A DNA stretch of 64,000 bases, from positions 29,707,411 to 29,771,410 of the forward strand of contig CP154954.1 in NCBI GenBank assembly GCA_039621445.1, written 5' to 3'. Under the pieces are notes generated by a model, which did not search any database, was not told where the DNA came from, and was given only the letters and a program-made list of their open reading frames with translations. Shown piece after piece: positions 33,380-45,249 of this stretch (positions are counted from its first letter, which is position 1; every line of letters begins with the position of its first letter). Source of the DNA: Euglena gracilis (lineage: Eukaryota; Euglenida; Euglenophyceae; Euglenales). The position numbers were made by a program, and so were the translations under genes.

Positions 33380-35090
33380 CATACACCTCTTTAAGGTTTT
33401 GCAGGCCTGTAGGCCTGCCACCCCCCCCCCCACGGGCTCCGTTTCGGACGTTCCACATATAGTTGGAAAGCTAAGGAGATAAGCTTTCCAACCCATCTGG
33501 TCCCACGTCCAAATAAGCTGGGAGTCGACGGGAATCGGCGAAACAATACCCCCCCCCCCCGGGTGGGTGGCCGGGGCTGGCTGTAGTCCTGGCTCCCCGG
33601 CCGATTTTGACTCCAGCAGATTTCGGCCCAGCCCAGCAGCATCAGCACCCTTCCTCCCCGGGGGGGGGGGGGGATGCTGCTAGCCCAACTAGCCAGCCCC
33701 CTTTTTTTTGCTGGACCCATCCGAAAAAAATTTTCGAAGCGCCGGAAACAGGGTTGATCAATTAGCTGACTGTTTTTGGTCAACCGATTAAATTTATTGG
33801 GGCCCTCGGTTAACCGATTAACCGATCTCAGGGCCGAAAAAAAGGCACTCTCCCAGGCTTTTGGAACCAGGCATTTGCTTAAGGGATTGCAGTACCCCCC
33901 CCCCCCGGGGGGGGCTGGACTGCAGCTAGTCCAAATTTGGCTAGTGGGATTTCTAGCAGACCCCCCCCCCCTGGGGGGGTCTGCTAGCAGGGCTAGCTAG
34001 TGGAATTTTTTTTCCCAGTGACCGGCGCGAAGCGCCGAAAATTTTTTTTGGGACCCCCAAAATTGGCCAAAAATGCCCGTTTTTGGCCATTTTTGGGAAT
34101 TTTTGGAACAAAATCAGCCAAAACCCTATTAAAAACCTCATTTTTCCTCCGGCGCACAGCGCCGGGGGAAAATTTTTTTTCCAGTCCTGGGGACCCCCGG
34201 ACTCCCCCCCCCCCCCCCGGGGGGGTTCTAGCTAGTCCATTTTTTCCAGTGTCTAGCCGATTTGCTAGCCAGTACCCCCCCCCCCCCGGGTCCTTAAGCA
34301 AATGCCTGTTTGGAACCTCGTTCCATAGCTGCACCAGCCTCACATCGTTGTGATGCTGACATGTGAACCTGTTTTTTTTTTGCGGCTCCCCTGCTCTTTG
34401 TACCGTGCATTCTCTTCAGGCGGGTCCCCAGCACTTGTGGATCTCTGAGAATTTTTGTGAGCTTTTTTTGAGGAGCTTTTTATCTTTTTTTGAGGAGCTT
34501 TTTTTGGGAAGCTTCTCTTTTGACATTTTTTTTGCTTTCTTTTTTTGGAGATCCATCACCTTCAATCACACCCAAAAGAGCAGCATTCATTCTGACAAAC
34601 ATCAAGCCCCATACTCATGATGTGTCATGATGAGTGGCCCCCCAAAAAAACAAAGGAATCAAAAGAAAACTGATTCCTGCCTTTTTTTGTGGTCGTCCCC
34701 CCCCCCCAAAGTCCTTTTGCCCCCCCAAACAATCCAGGGCTTTGCTCTCCATTACCTTTTAACTGATTGGTAAACTGCACCCCCCCTCAATTAGTCAATT
34801 AATTGGGGGGGTCATGGTTAGTTAACTGACCGTTGGTTAACCAAACAACCTTGCTGGAAATTCGGGGGGACGGTCCAAAGATGGTCGGAAAATGGTCTGT
34901 TTGGAGTTTTTTTATTATGGGTTTTTGATGTTGTCACGTGCGCACGCTGAAGACTGTGTTTCCTCGTTATTTTTCTTTTTCCCCCAAAATTAGTTTCCCC
35001 CACCTGGGGAGGGGCGAGCTAGCAGCCCAAATTTCTAGCCCTTGCCAGCCCCCCCCCCCCCCCCGCGCAAGGTCCTTAAAGAGATCTACG
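33380..35090. mobile_element. DNA transposon with 8-bp target duplication CGCTGGAC, host of a nested copy
   Basis: CGCTGGAC lies at 33372-33379 and 35091-35098. The ends CATACACCTCTTTAAGG and CCTTAAAGAGATCTACG are inverted repeats with 13 of 17 matches. The 1.7 kb element contains a complete younger element at 33868-34308. No transposase frame is visible, so it is non-autonomous. A left end of the same type (CATCTCTTTAAGGTTTTGCAG) occurs near 8405. Confidence 0.75.
33868..34308. mobile_element. Short DNA transposon (MITE), 8-bp target duplication TTTGGAAC
   Basis: This 441-bp element starts CAGGCATTTGCTTAAGG and ends CCTTAAGCAAATGCCTG, a perfect 17-bp terminal inverted repeat. TTTGGAAC flanks it at 33860-33867 and 34309-34316. 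The interior has poly-C/poly-G stretches, CTAGCTAGT and two GGCGC/GCGCC hairpins. The 8-bp duplication and CAG start resemble hAT-type MITEs; that superfamily is inferred. Confidence 0.88.
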
Positions 35091-35098
35091 CGCTGGAC

Positions 35099-35713
35099 CC
35101 AAGCTGAACGTTGATTTTCTGTTAAATTTCTCTGGGGGATTCTTTTTTTCTTTCCAATTTTGATGTCGATTATTCCGAGCTCTGAACTCTTCGATTTGTT
35201 TCGAATGCATTGTTTTCCATCGTAGTCAAAGAAATCCTCCGTTACACCCAACCATTCTGGCTGGCAATCGCCTCTTCTTTCCTGTTTGAGTTTTTTTATG
35301 TCCAGTTTGCTTCAACCCCGAACAGGGTTCGTTGGCAATAGTGATGCAACAGTGGTTCTTTTTTCTGAACTTGGGCACTTTCTGAATTGAAACCCAGCTG
35401 AATATATTGAACATGTCGACAGCAATGAGCATAATTCTTGGGGTTCATAACCAACAATGTGTAATTTTTCTATCACGGAATCCAAAGTCCATTGTCACAC
35501 AAGATAGGCAGGAGGGGCAGGATTTCCCCAAAAGTTGACAGGAAGGAGGTTTCGTCCCCCTGTCGGAGCAAAGGTTCTATTGTGTTTGGTGTTCCCCACC
35601 GGAGGTGGTATTTTCCTCTGTTTTCCGAAGAAGAAGAAAATTGGACCCCAGAATTGACCCCCCAGAAGCGGGTCCCCCCAAGCCCCCCCCCCCCCCAGGG
35701 GGTGGGTGGGTGG
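35099..35713. other. Unannotated interval
   Basis: AT-balanced sequence without convincing exons or repeats, apart from C-runs near 35680. Confidence 0.4.
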
Positions 35714-35721
35714 AACCGGAC

Positions 35722-36127
35722 CAGGCTTTTGCTTTAGGGATTGCAGTACCCCCCCCCCCCCGGGGGGGCGGGGGGGGGGCTGGACTGCAGCTAGTCCAAA
35801 TCTTGGCTAGTGGGATTTCTAGCAGGGCTAGCTAGTGGAAAATTTTTTTTCCAGTCACCGGCGCAAAGTGCCGGAAATTTTTTGAGACCCCCCAAAATGG
35901 CCAAAGATGCCCGTTTTTGGCCATTTTTGGGAATTTTTGGAACAAAATCAGCCAAAAACCCATTGAAAACCTCATTTCCACCTTGGCGCGCAGCGCCAGA
36001 GGAAAATTTTTTTCCAGTTGGGGGGACCTCCGGATCCCCGGGGGGTCTAGCTGGTCCATTTTTTTCCAGTGTCTAGCCGATTGGCTAGCCAGTCCCCCCC
36101 CCCCCCGGGTCCTTAAGCAAAAGCCTG
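35722..36127. mobile_element. Short DNA transposon (MITE), 8-bp target duplication AACCGGAC
   Basis: Second close copy of the 33868 element: ends CAGGCTTTTGCTTTAGG and CCTTAAGCAAAAGCCTG, flanked by AACCGGAC at 35714-35721 and 36128-36135. It aligns with the first copy along its whole length with small indels. Confidence 0.9.
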
Positions 36128-36316
36128 AACCGGACTCCCTGGGTCCTAACAAAAACCTCTGTGTTGGAAGTTGTCAGAGGCGTTGAAGGCCCCATGCCTT
36201 CCGCCGTGTGACCCCGGCCGTGCCGCCTCTGTCAGTGGCCGGGTCCACCCCTGGCCACCCCTTGCCCCCATTTGGTCGCAGCCCCTCCTCCCCACGCCCT
36301 CACCCTCAAGCCTAGG

Positions 36317-39300
36317 ATGGGGAAGCAGAAGGCCCGGGCGCCCCCCGAGGCTCCATCCGCTGCCCATCAGCCCTTCCGGAAGCGACCCCTGACGGGGGAA
36401 TTCCACCCACGGAGTCGCTTGAGCTGCAGGGGACCCTCCTCTTCATGGGGGTCCAGCCAGCCAGCCAGCAGCATTTGTCCAGTCCCCATCGAGAGTAAAT
36501 GCTGTCCTGCCAACTGAACCTAAAGGGCGGCTGGTTGGCAATGAATTTTCTTGTCTTTGGTGGGTGCAGAAATGGGTCATAAATGGGCAGTGGATCGAAA
36601 AGCTGGCCAGGAAGATTTTGGTCAAAAGATCGATATCTTGCAGAATTAGCCACATGTTTTTTTTGGACATCTTTGTGTTTTTTTATTTTTATTTTTGAGT
36701 CCCCAGTTCGACGCTGGGCAGGGTTTTTTTTCCAGCCCAAATCTGGCAGCCTCTGAGCTGGAGCCCCCCCCCCCCATGGGTCGTCAAGCAACGCCCTGGT
36801 TCCACCGCAGCGGAAGCAGTGCCGATGCGAAGGTCTACGATGCGGAGCGCTACGCCCTACAGCGGGTGTGGCCCGATGTGCATGGCAGCCCTGCATTGCC
36901 TGCCCCCCTCGGCTGCACGCCACGGTTGGGCAGCGTCTTCCCTGCGCATCCGCTGCGCGCATCTGCTGGTTGCGCACACCTTTTTTCGAGTGTTGTCGTT
37001 GTATGATGTAACCAGGAGGTCTCCACTAGCAAGCTATTGCTAGGCTCAATCGATTCAGACAGCTTAAGGCGGGATTTCGAGGACAAGAAGCATTCTTGAT
37101 TGAGTTTGGAGAAGGGAACACCCGTCATCTCCATTGAGGAGCGGGCTGGACTCCCATACCACGGAATAACCCCCCCCCCAGTTATAAACCAGGTTTTTCT
37201 CAGTGCTGAGCTATTTGTTGTCAAAAGTAAATGCCGGGTGGCTCGGCCTGGCCCGCCCCCCCCCCCCCAGGGGGCCAGCACCAGGGTGTATGGGAAGCTC
37301 CGCAGACATGAGGTAGGTGGTAGGGGGGGGGTGCCCACCCCCCCTCCTAGGGGGCAGGCCGTATTTTAGTTGGGTGCCGACCCCACTCCGGGGGGGTAGG
37401 GCACACGGAGTTAGCGCCGGCCATAAACAGACAAGAAGCCTTAGTGCAACTAAGAGGGTAGGGCACACGGCCAAAAGTGCCCTATCACAGACCCCGACGC
37501 CGAAGGCGCTGGGGAGCCAAAAATAGCCTATTTTCAAAGGAATGTGCCTGATCCGACCCCCCGGGGGGGGGGGGGGGTAGTGCCTGCTGGGCAGGCACCC
37601 CAAGGCACTCCGGACCCCCCCGTTGGCGGGTGGTTAAAAAAAACAGCCTGCTAGGGGGGTAAGGTGGTAGGGGGGGGGTCCCCCCACCCCCACCCCCCTA
37701 GTTTTGGAAGGGGGTTCCCCCACCCCCCCCCTTCACGCCGGGTGTGTATTTTAGGACCCTCTTGAGGCTCAGTATGAAATTTTGGGAAAATGGCCAAAAT
37801 TGGCCGAAAAATGGCCGTAACTCAGGCTAGGCAGGGAGTTGCGTGGAAATCAAAATACTGTCAGATGGAGAATTTTAAGGGCTTCAATTCAGGTCTCCGG
37901 ACATTTCCTTTGATTCCCCACCATTTTTGAGAAATTTCAGAAAAAATGATCTTTTGACCCCCCAAAAACAGCCGAAATTTTCGGTGACCGAAAACTGGAG
38001 GTGGAAGGGGGGTCCCCCCCACCCCCCCCAGTTTTGGAAGGGGGGTCCCCTCACTCCCCCCCCCCCGAAATTCACATACACGCCTGGCAGCCCCACAGTG
38101 CTGCAGTCAAGTCTGCAGCACTGTTTTGGACGTAAATCGCCCATAGCTTGGGCCAGGTGAGCAGTTGCAGGGAAATCAAAACACCGTTAGGTAGGGCGGT
38201 TTAATGGCTTCAGGTCTCCGACATTTTGCTTGATTTTGCTTCGTTTTCGAGATGTTTGTTGCGCGATCTTTTGGGCCCAAAAAAATGGCCAAATTGGCCG
38301 AAAAATGACCGTTGCAGGGAGTTGAAATAAAAAACGAACATCTTGGTATGTGGAACGTTCCTGGGGCTTTATTTTAGGTCGCCGATAATTTCTTTTGATT
38401 CCCCACCATTTTTGAAAAATTTTGGATGAATCGATTTTTTGACTCAAATATCAGCAGAGCCTGCAGCTCTGTTTTGGGGCGTAAACTGGCCATATCTCGG
38501 GCTAGGCGGGGAGTTGCAAGGAAACCAAAATACCGTTGGATTCAGGTCTCTGGGTGTTTTGCTTGACTTTACTTCATTTTCGAGATATTTGGCATTTCGC
38601 GATTTTTGGGCCCAAAAAAAAACGGCCCAAAGTGTTGCTGGTGTGCCTGTTTTTGGGCCCCAGACGGGTCCAGCCCGGCAGCCAGGTTCAACCCACCTCC
38701 CTGGACCCCCACCCCCAAGGGGGGGGATCCAGCCAGTCCCTTTTTCCCGCCGGCCGGCTGAACCCCCTGGGGAAGGAATTCCCTGCTCCCCCCACTTATA
38801 AATCATCAAAATGCTTTTTCTGACGAATTTTTGCCAAGATTTGCCAATTTGGCTATTTTTGGGGTTGGTTTTTGGCCAAAAATTCTTTGAATTTTAAACT
38901 CCCGCGTACCCCCCGTTCGGCTGGCCAACCAAACCTGATCCAACAACCCAGGGGGGTTTATAAGCGGGGGGGTCAGGGATGTGTGGGAAGCCCATTGGTG
39001 TTGAGGTTGGTCGTGGGGGGGGGGGCTCCCTACACCCCCAAGGGGGGTCAGGTGGTAGGGGAGGTCTGGATTTCCCATTCCCTCTTTCACAGGTTCTAAA
39101 AACAGCGAATTTTTTCTTCTGCCGTGTGTCAGCACGTGCAAAAAAACTGCCTTTTTCCCCTCATTTTGAGTGTATTGCACATTTTTGGACGTTTTGGTAT
39201 ATTCCACACAAAAAAAACAGCATTTTTGGATCTATATTTGTTTTGGATGAAAAATCAGGGGATTTCCAACAATTTTGGCAGCTTTTTTATTGTTCACATA

Positions 39301-42300
39301 ACCGAAAATTTTCCCAGCAATTTTTTGAGGTTGGTGGGGTTCCCCCCCCTCTGTGTTGGGAGGTCCAGACCCCCCCCCCACTCAGGGCTTCCCGTACATC
39401 CCTGCGGGGGGGGGGGGCTGGAAATCCCATCTTCACAAATTTCTCCGTTGAGGTCAAGTGTGCTTTGCCACCATTCTTTTTTGCTCGCGTCTGCCCCGTG
39501 TCGCCCGCCCGCAGGCACAAGAGCGGAAGCTGGCCAAGTCGGCGGGGCTGCGGCAGCGGCTGTTTGAGTACAAGAAGGTGCTCGGCCAGGCTGGGCGGTG
39601 AGGCACACCAAAGTTCCGGGAAATTGATAGCCTTGCAGCACAGTTTCAGGCATGGAAGGGCTCCAACCCAGAAAGACATTGAACAGATGGCGGGCTTTGG
39701 TCCCCCCCCCCCGTGGCCTGACCCAGGCCTGTGGGGGACCAGATGAAGTTGGAGCCGTCACCGTACATCCAGGAGCTGACGAAGAAGGTCCGCCACGACA
39801 AGGACAAGGTCCTGCGCAAGGCCCGCCCCGACCTCAAGCGAAAGTGGGAGGCGACGGGTGTGCCCCCCACCCCCGGGTGAGCTTCTGGAGCGGAGGGCTG
39901 TGAACAAGAGGACCGGAGGCGCTCTCAGGCGCCAAAGCAGCCCGGAAAAAGCCCCCCCGAGATGCCGTTCTGACTGGGTAAGAACACCCAAAAGGGTTGT
40001 CGTTTTTAGGCCAAAATATGGATGTGAAAACCAAAAAAACCATTTTTCGGTCATTTTTTGACCTTTTTTTCAGTTTTTTTTCGGCCCTTTGCACCGAAAA
40101 TTATTCCGGGCTGGCCCGAACTTTATTTCAGCGGACCCCTGGGTGGGGGGGAGTCCACAGCCCAGCTGGGAGCTGCTGGCTGGAAAGAAAGGTGCTGGCT
40201 GGCTGGACACCCGAAAGAAAATGGCACACAGGAGGCGTGATGCTCAGGGTTTTCTTAAGGACCCCCCCCGCGGGGGGGGGTCCTGTGCGCGGTTGGAGAA
40301 AGGTGCTGACGGGAAAAAAGGTGCTGGCTGGATTTTTGTGAGGGGGTGGGGGTCCATTGGGGGGGGGTCTGAATCCAGGGATACGTTCTTCTCCGGCTTA
40401 AGAAAACCCCTGGTGATGCTCCACGTTGTCTCGGGGAAAATCAGGTATGCAAGTGGGGCCAACCACTCCCCCCTTGACAGTGCCTGACTGGGTCAGCATG
40501 TGAGTCTGTTACCGACATTTTAGCCAGCAAAAAGGTCCAAAATCATAATTTTGGGAGCATGCTGATTCTGGAAATATGATATTTCTCGGTGAGAAATCCA
40601 AAACCGGCAAGCATTGACGAAAACTTTGGTATGAGGTAAAATCTGGTCCAGGATGCGAAATTTTCAAGTCGAAATTATTTCACAGCAGAAAGTGGGGGAA
40701 AACCTAAAAATGCCAAGAAATTGCCAAGTGTGTTGTAAAAATTTGCAAAATTTAGCAAGTTTTTGCAAACTTGCAACAAATAAACCCCCCCCCAAATAAT
40801 AAACCCCCCCGGTTTATTATTTGGACACCCGAAGTCGGGGTCCAGGGGGGGTTTATTATTTGGGGGGGGGGTTATTATTTGGGCAAAAATTTCGAAGTCA
40901 AAATTAGACCCGAAAACCCCTCCACAGGCTCCAATGGTCACTTTTTTGGCATTTTTGGGTTTTTTTGAAAACTGGGTGCTTTTTTGTCATTTTTTCTGCA
41001 CCAATTTGATCCATTTTTTGTGATTTTTTGCAACATTTCTGCTAATTTTTGGCTCTTTTTTTCTTTGTACTCACACCTGCCAGAGGGGGGGGTTTATTAT
41101 TTGGGCGGCCGAAGTCGGTCCTCAGGGGGGGTTTATTTTTTGGGGGGGGTTTATTATTTGGGGGGGGTTTATTATTTGGGGGGGGGTTTAGCAAAAAAGC
41201 ACCTGGTTGCCTTTGTGAAACTTTCAACGAATGGCCGGAAAAATAGCGGATATCAATTTCCCCCTGCCTTCGGTGCCGCAGTGCCTGCCTGGTACTGTCT
41301 GCTATGTACCCTATAGTGCCCTGGGGGTCGTCTCCGTGTGCAGCTAGTGTGTGAAATTTTTAAGTTCCCTCCACCAGGAGTGCATTTAATCTAAACCGCA
41401 ATTTCCGCAATTTTTCCGCAATTTTCCCGCAATTTCCTCGATTTTGCTACATTTTTTCTGCATTTTTTTCCAAAGGGCTCTGGTATCAATTCCCAAGGTG
41501 CCAGGTGTCCAGAAAAGGACCATTTTGGGCCCGGTTTTGGCCATATTTTGTCTGGGCCCCTGTTGACGGGTATGACAATCTGAGATTGTTGTATTTCTGT
41601 ATCTGTTACAGCAGATTGAATCCATCAGTTTTTTTCTGATAGAATTCATTCCGGAACTCAGGTGTGGGACAAAACTGCCTGCTTCTTAGGCAGTCGATCT
41701 GGCATTTCTGCTTTTTTCCTGTCGTCTTGCGTAATTCCGCAGAATTCCAACTTTTTTAAAAAGACAATCATCAACTTCAATTACAGGTTTTTTTATGCTG
41801 GTGACACTCAGAGGCCACCGTGCGTGGATCTTCGCCATTTTCCAGGGTGTTTTTTCCTCCACCTTTTGCTCCCCCCGGGTTAGAACCCCGGTTTGACCCC
41901 CAGGAAATGAGAAATTACTCAAAAATTCACCCAAAATTTTTTCTGTGCTTTCTTTTAAGCCCTGCATCCTGTGGAGTTTTTTGGAGTCAGGTACAAAAGG
42001 AGTGCATATTCCAACACAACGATCAACTGATTGTTAGAGATTTTTTTGTCTTTGTGTTTGATAGAAGAGATGAAAAATACATGAGGTCAGCAAAATACAT
42101 GAGGATAGCCACCAGTTTTTCAATTGACGTCTGTGACAGGTTAGCCACAGACACCCCATTTTGATAAACTGACCACTTCAAAACCAACCAACAGCCTTCC
42201 ATGCCAGCCTGTTTGGAGCTGGAAAATGCATGTGAAATTGTATGGATAAGGTGTATGGACAATGTCTCCTGTCCTTAGAACTTGAAATCACAGACAGCAT

Positions 42301-43125
42301 GAAAAATAACTGCTCTTATAGCTTCGAAAATGAGTTGTATTGGTCCGCTCGCGCAACTGCGTAAATAAACCATTAACACGATTTGTTTGCATGCTTGTGC
42401 AAGCGGACCATTCAAGAATATCCGCAACATTCCTGGGGAGGGGTGGGACCGTTACGCCTCCCTGCGTGGGAGCGCCACCAACGTCGCCACTGACCCCCCC
42501 CCCCCGTCCGCCAGACGCCCCGGCATACGTGGATGACCGGCAGCGGCAGCTGTGGCGGCGGCGGGAGGCGACGCAGACCGCGCTGCGGCAACGGCTGGTG
42601 CAGCGCCAGCTCGACGAGCAGCGGCGGCAGGCGAAGGTGCAGGCGCGGAAGCAGAAGTCCCGCCCATCCCCCGCCTTGGTTGGCCGGGAGAGGGCCGGAA
42701 CCACTGCAGTTGGCAGCTGGCCTCCAAGGTGCTTTTCCAGGTTTGGTTGTGTGCCCATCTTGCCAAAAAAAATACTTATGAACCCCCGTCATTCATACGT
42801 TATACCCGATGTATAGTTATGGTTACGTATAGTTACACACATACAGTTATACCCCCAGGTGTACATTATTCTGAAAAACAAACAACACTCAATTTTATGG
42901 CCTGACAAAAGTTCAATTTGCACACAACCCAGAAAATTGCCATATGGCAACCTCGATTGCCCTGTTGTTTCCCCCCCAGCCTATGAGACAACAAAGGTTG
43001 TGCCAAGCCCACCGTGGGGGATGCACCGACGCTACGGCCTGCGGACGAAGAAGGGGCAGCCGCTGATGGACGTGCGGGTGGAGGACCTGCTGACCCGCGT
43101 GCAGAAGTCGGTGGGCAAGGCGTAG
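36317..43125 (+). CDS. Probable Fyv7/TAP26-like rRNA-processing protein
   Basis: Likely exons: 36317-36450 (start MGKQKAR), 36811-36865, 39515-39597, 39727-39857, 42515 to about 42630 and about 42980-43125 (TAG). The first four junctions after 36811 are phase-consistent. The protein is small, basic and coiled-coil: AERYALQRAQERKLAKSAGL, SPYIQELTKKVRHDKDK, DLKRKWEAT, DDRQRQLWRRREATQ. It ends YGLRTKKGQPLMDVRVEDLL, which resembles the TKKGQP...ME.LL.KIQ end I recall for Fyv7/TAP26 proteins, nucleolar factors for small-subunit rRNA maturation. Assignment rests on that C-terminal motif, size and charge. The last donor/acceptor pair is unresolved. The first intron is essentially a transposon. Confidence 0.6.
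36408..36798. mobile_element. MITE forming the first intron of the Fyv7-like gene
   Basis: The 391-bp element has right end TCAAGCAACGCCCTG and a diverged left end CACGGAGTCGCTTGAG. It is flanked by ATTCCACC (36400-36407) and GTTCCACC (36799-36806), 7 of 8 matching. Deleting it with one flank copy joins GGGGAATTCCACC directly to GCAGCGGAAGC in the gene's reading frame. The only in-frame GT-AG pair found is a donor 43 bases inside the element (36451) and an acceptor just outside it (36809-36810). Confidence 0.7.
37200..37770. repeat. C/G-run-rich intronic repeats
   Basis: Alternating GGGGGGTGCCC/CCCCCC blocks with GGGTAGGGCACACGG repeated at about 37396 and 37456. Non-coding, inside a Fyv7-like intron. 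Confidence 0.5.
37775..38620. repeat. Four diverged tandem copies of a ~150-330 bp unit
   Basis: Units beginning near 37775, 38120, 38300 and 38475 share GGCTAGGCGGGGAGTTGCA, GAAATCAAAATACCGT, AGGTCTC(C/T)G and CCACCATTTTTGA/TTCATTTTCGAGAT. Spacing and content vary by indels. Confidence 0.7.
40245..40412. mobile_element. Short DNA transposon (MITE), 8-bp target duplication GTGATGCT
   Basis: This 168-bp element has ends CAGGGTTTTCTTAAGG and GGCTTAAGAAAACCCCTG, with GTGATGCT at 40237-40244 and 40413-40420. It is the shortest copy and lies in a Fyv7-like intron. Confidence 0.9.
40785..41195. repeat. GGGGTTTATTATTTGGGG repeats, both orientations
   Basis: At least seven copies of TTTATTATTTGG with G-runs, one of them inverted at 40790-40812, and two copies of CCGAAGTCGG(G/T). 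Non-coding, intronic. Confidence 0.85.
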
Positions 43126-43139
43126 CCCGGGCCCGGCAA

Positions 43140-44095
43140 CCCTCCACCCCCTCGACCTCCCCCACTGGTCTTCGTTGAACAGTGGTTCAGCTAACCAGCA
43201 CCCCTCCGAGTATCTCCACTTTACTACTGTACTGGGTGCCCTGGCGAAGCATATGCCATGCACTCCCGCTGGTTTCTGGTTTGTGACTGTTTTGCCAGCC
43301 GGCCGGCAATGAGCTGAAGATTTCGGGCCACGATCACGCATTTTTGGGGGGCAGCCCCCCTGAAATATCGGGGCCACGCTCCACAATTTGGGGGGGGGGG
43401 CAGCCCAGGTAAAAATTCAGGGCCATGATCTGTACTGTTTTTTTGGGCAGCCCAGCAAAAAAAAATTTGGGCCGCGATCGGTGCTTTTTGCCCCCCCCCA
43501 CAGAATTCCCCCCCCCCCTTAGAGCACTCCCGCGGGCCAACGGACCCCCAAATGCTCAAATACCCCCCCCTGATTGTCCCTGGCCCCGGCCGACGGAGGG
43601 TTTTTTTTGACCCGGCCAATGAAATTCCTTTGGTACGGTCTTATTGCCCCCCCCCCTTATTGTCCGATCGGGCCGGGATCGGGCAGGTCGGTGGGACAAT
43701 AAGGGGTCAAAAATTCCTTTAGAAAGAGGGCAAAAAAATTTCGGCGCATGAAAAAAAAATTTCCCGGACCCAAATGCTCAATTAAGGGGGGGTCAAATAA
43801 AGGGGGGGTGGTTTCTGGATCCACACTGTTTTTGAGCATGAAAATTTAGGGCCAGCTTAAAATTTAGGGCGTTGCGGTTGCGAAAATTGCGGTTGGGAAT
43901 TTTTGTTGTTTTTTGGGGTTTTGCGGGTGGCAAGTTTGTTGACCACCTCCCCCCCACCCCCGGCAGCCCAGAGCTGAATAGGGCCACAATTCACAAATGA
44001 AAATTCATGGCAACAATCCGCACTTTTTTTGGGCAGCCCCCCTGAAATATGTGTGCCACAATCTGAACTGTTTTCGGGCAACCCAGCCAAGGTTC
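43140..44095. repeat. GGGCAGCCC degenerate repeat array
   Basis: From about 43270, spaced units of roughly 55 bases carry GGGCAGCCC(A/C), GAAAATTCAGGGCCACGATC and a poly-T or poly-C run. A short run of the same type recurs at 45150-45245. No coding signal is seen. Confidence 0.65.
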
Positions 44096-44099
44096 CCGG

Positions 44100-45140
44100 G
44101 CTGTTTTAAACAAGTTGTTTTAAACAGGTTTTTTTCCCTATTTGTAGTGTTTTTTTATTTGAAAAAAACACCCTTTTTACACCTAACGCCCGATTCTTTT
44201 GCACTCCACACCGTATTTATTTGCACTTTTGGTCAATATTTTTGCATTTTATCTCAAAAATGTTTGCACTTTTCAAAAATTTGTTCGCACGTTATCTCAA
44301 AAATGTTTGGCACTTTATCTCAAAAATATTTGCCTACGTTCCGAAAATTTTTGCACACGGATCGGGTGTTTTGCACTTTTGCCCCTGAGTCCGCGTCTTA
44401 GGTGCAGGGACTCAGGACAGGGTTTGCGTCTACGCCGCCGGACTTCAGGCATGAGGTCTGCGTCTTAAAACGCAGTCTCCGTCCAAAATGCTGCGTCTTG
44501 AATAATTATTTTGTTGACCCCCAAAACCGACCAAAATGGTTCAGAAAGCGGAAATGAATGGTTTGAAATGGAAATGTCATGCTGCAAAAGCCGATTGACC
44601 TCAGAATTTGTCCCACTTCATTTTAACCTTTGACAAATGAGTTACATCGGTTCGTTTCAAGCCGTTTTGAGCTGTTTTTCGAATACAATTTGTTGTAAAT
44701 GGACAATAAAACTCCAAGGCCAAGATGTGGTATTGAGAAAAATCAAAGACAGGAGTTCTTGGACATTTCCAAACACCAATTTCTGGTTCTGGAGTTGTGA
44801 AAAATCTTGACCATCACAAATGCACTGGATTCGTTGTTGAGAATTCATCTGCAAGCACCAGTGCATTTGAAAGGGTTTTTTTTCATTGTGCAAAAATAAA
44901 ATGACGGAGGGCAAATATTTTTTGAGCAAGTGCAAATATTTTTGGCGGCGCAGTGCAAAAAATTTTGACAGCTCTGGGCAAAATTTTTTGTGGGCGCTGG
45001 GCGAAAATTTTGACTGGATTGGGCAAATATTTTTTAAGCCATGGGCAAACATTTCGGACGCTAGGTGTAAAAACAGAAAACCGTTTTTAAACCTTTTTTT
45101 ATTCATGAAAGTTTTTTTGCTTTGTTTTAAAACAAAAAAA
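44100..45140. mobile_element. Foldback-type element with long repeat-rich inverted arms
   Basis: Left arm about 44105-44390, right arm about 44870-45135, inverted to each other. TTTTTACACCTAACGCCCGA on the left matches the complement of CGGACGCTAGGTGTAAAAA on the right. Each arm then carries degenerate subrepeats of TTTGCACTT(T)ATCTCAAAAA. Both outer edges carry GTTTTAAA. The core (44391-44870) has no long frame. Long subrepeated arms are typical of foldback DNA transposons. Confidence 0.7.
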
Positions 45141-45249
45141 ACGGGAATGAAAATTTTGGGCCACGATCCGTGCTTTTTTGCCCCCCCCCCTGTGCCAGAT
45201 CCATACTGTTTTCGAGCAGCCCAGCTGAAAAATCAGGGCCGAACAGTTT

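Noticed and set aside
33868-36127. CTAGCTAGT-rich hairpins as RNA genes
   Set aside because: They lie inside two copies of a transposon with clear ends and target duplications, which explains them.
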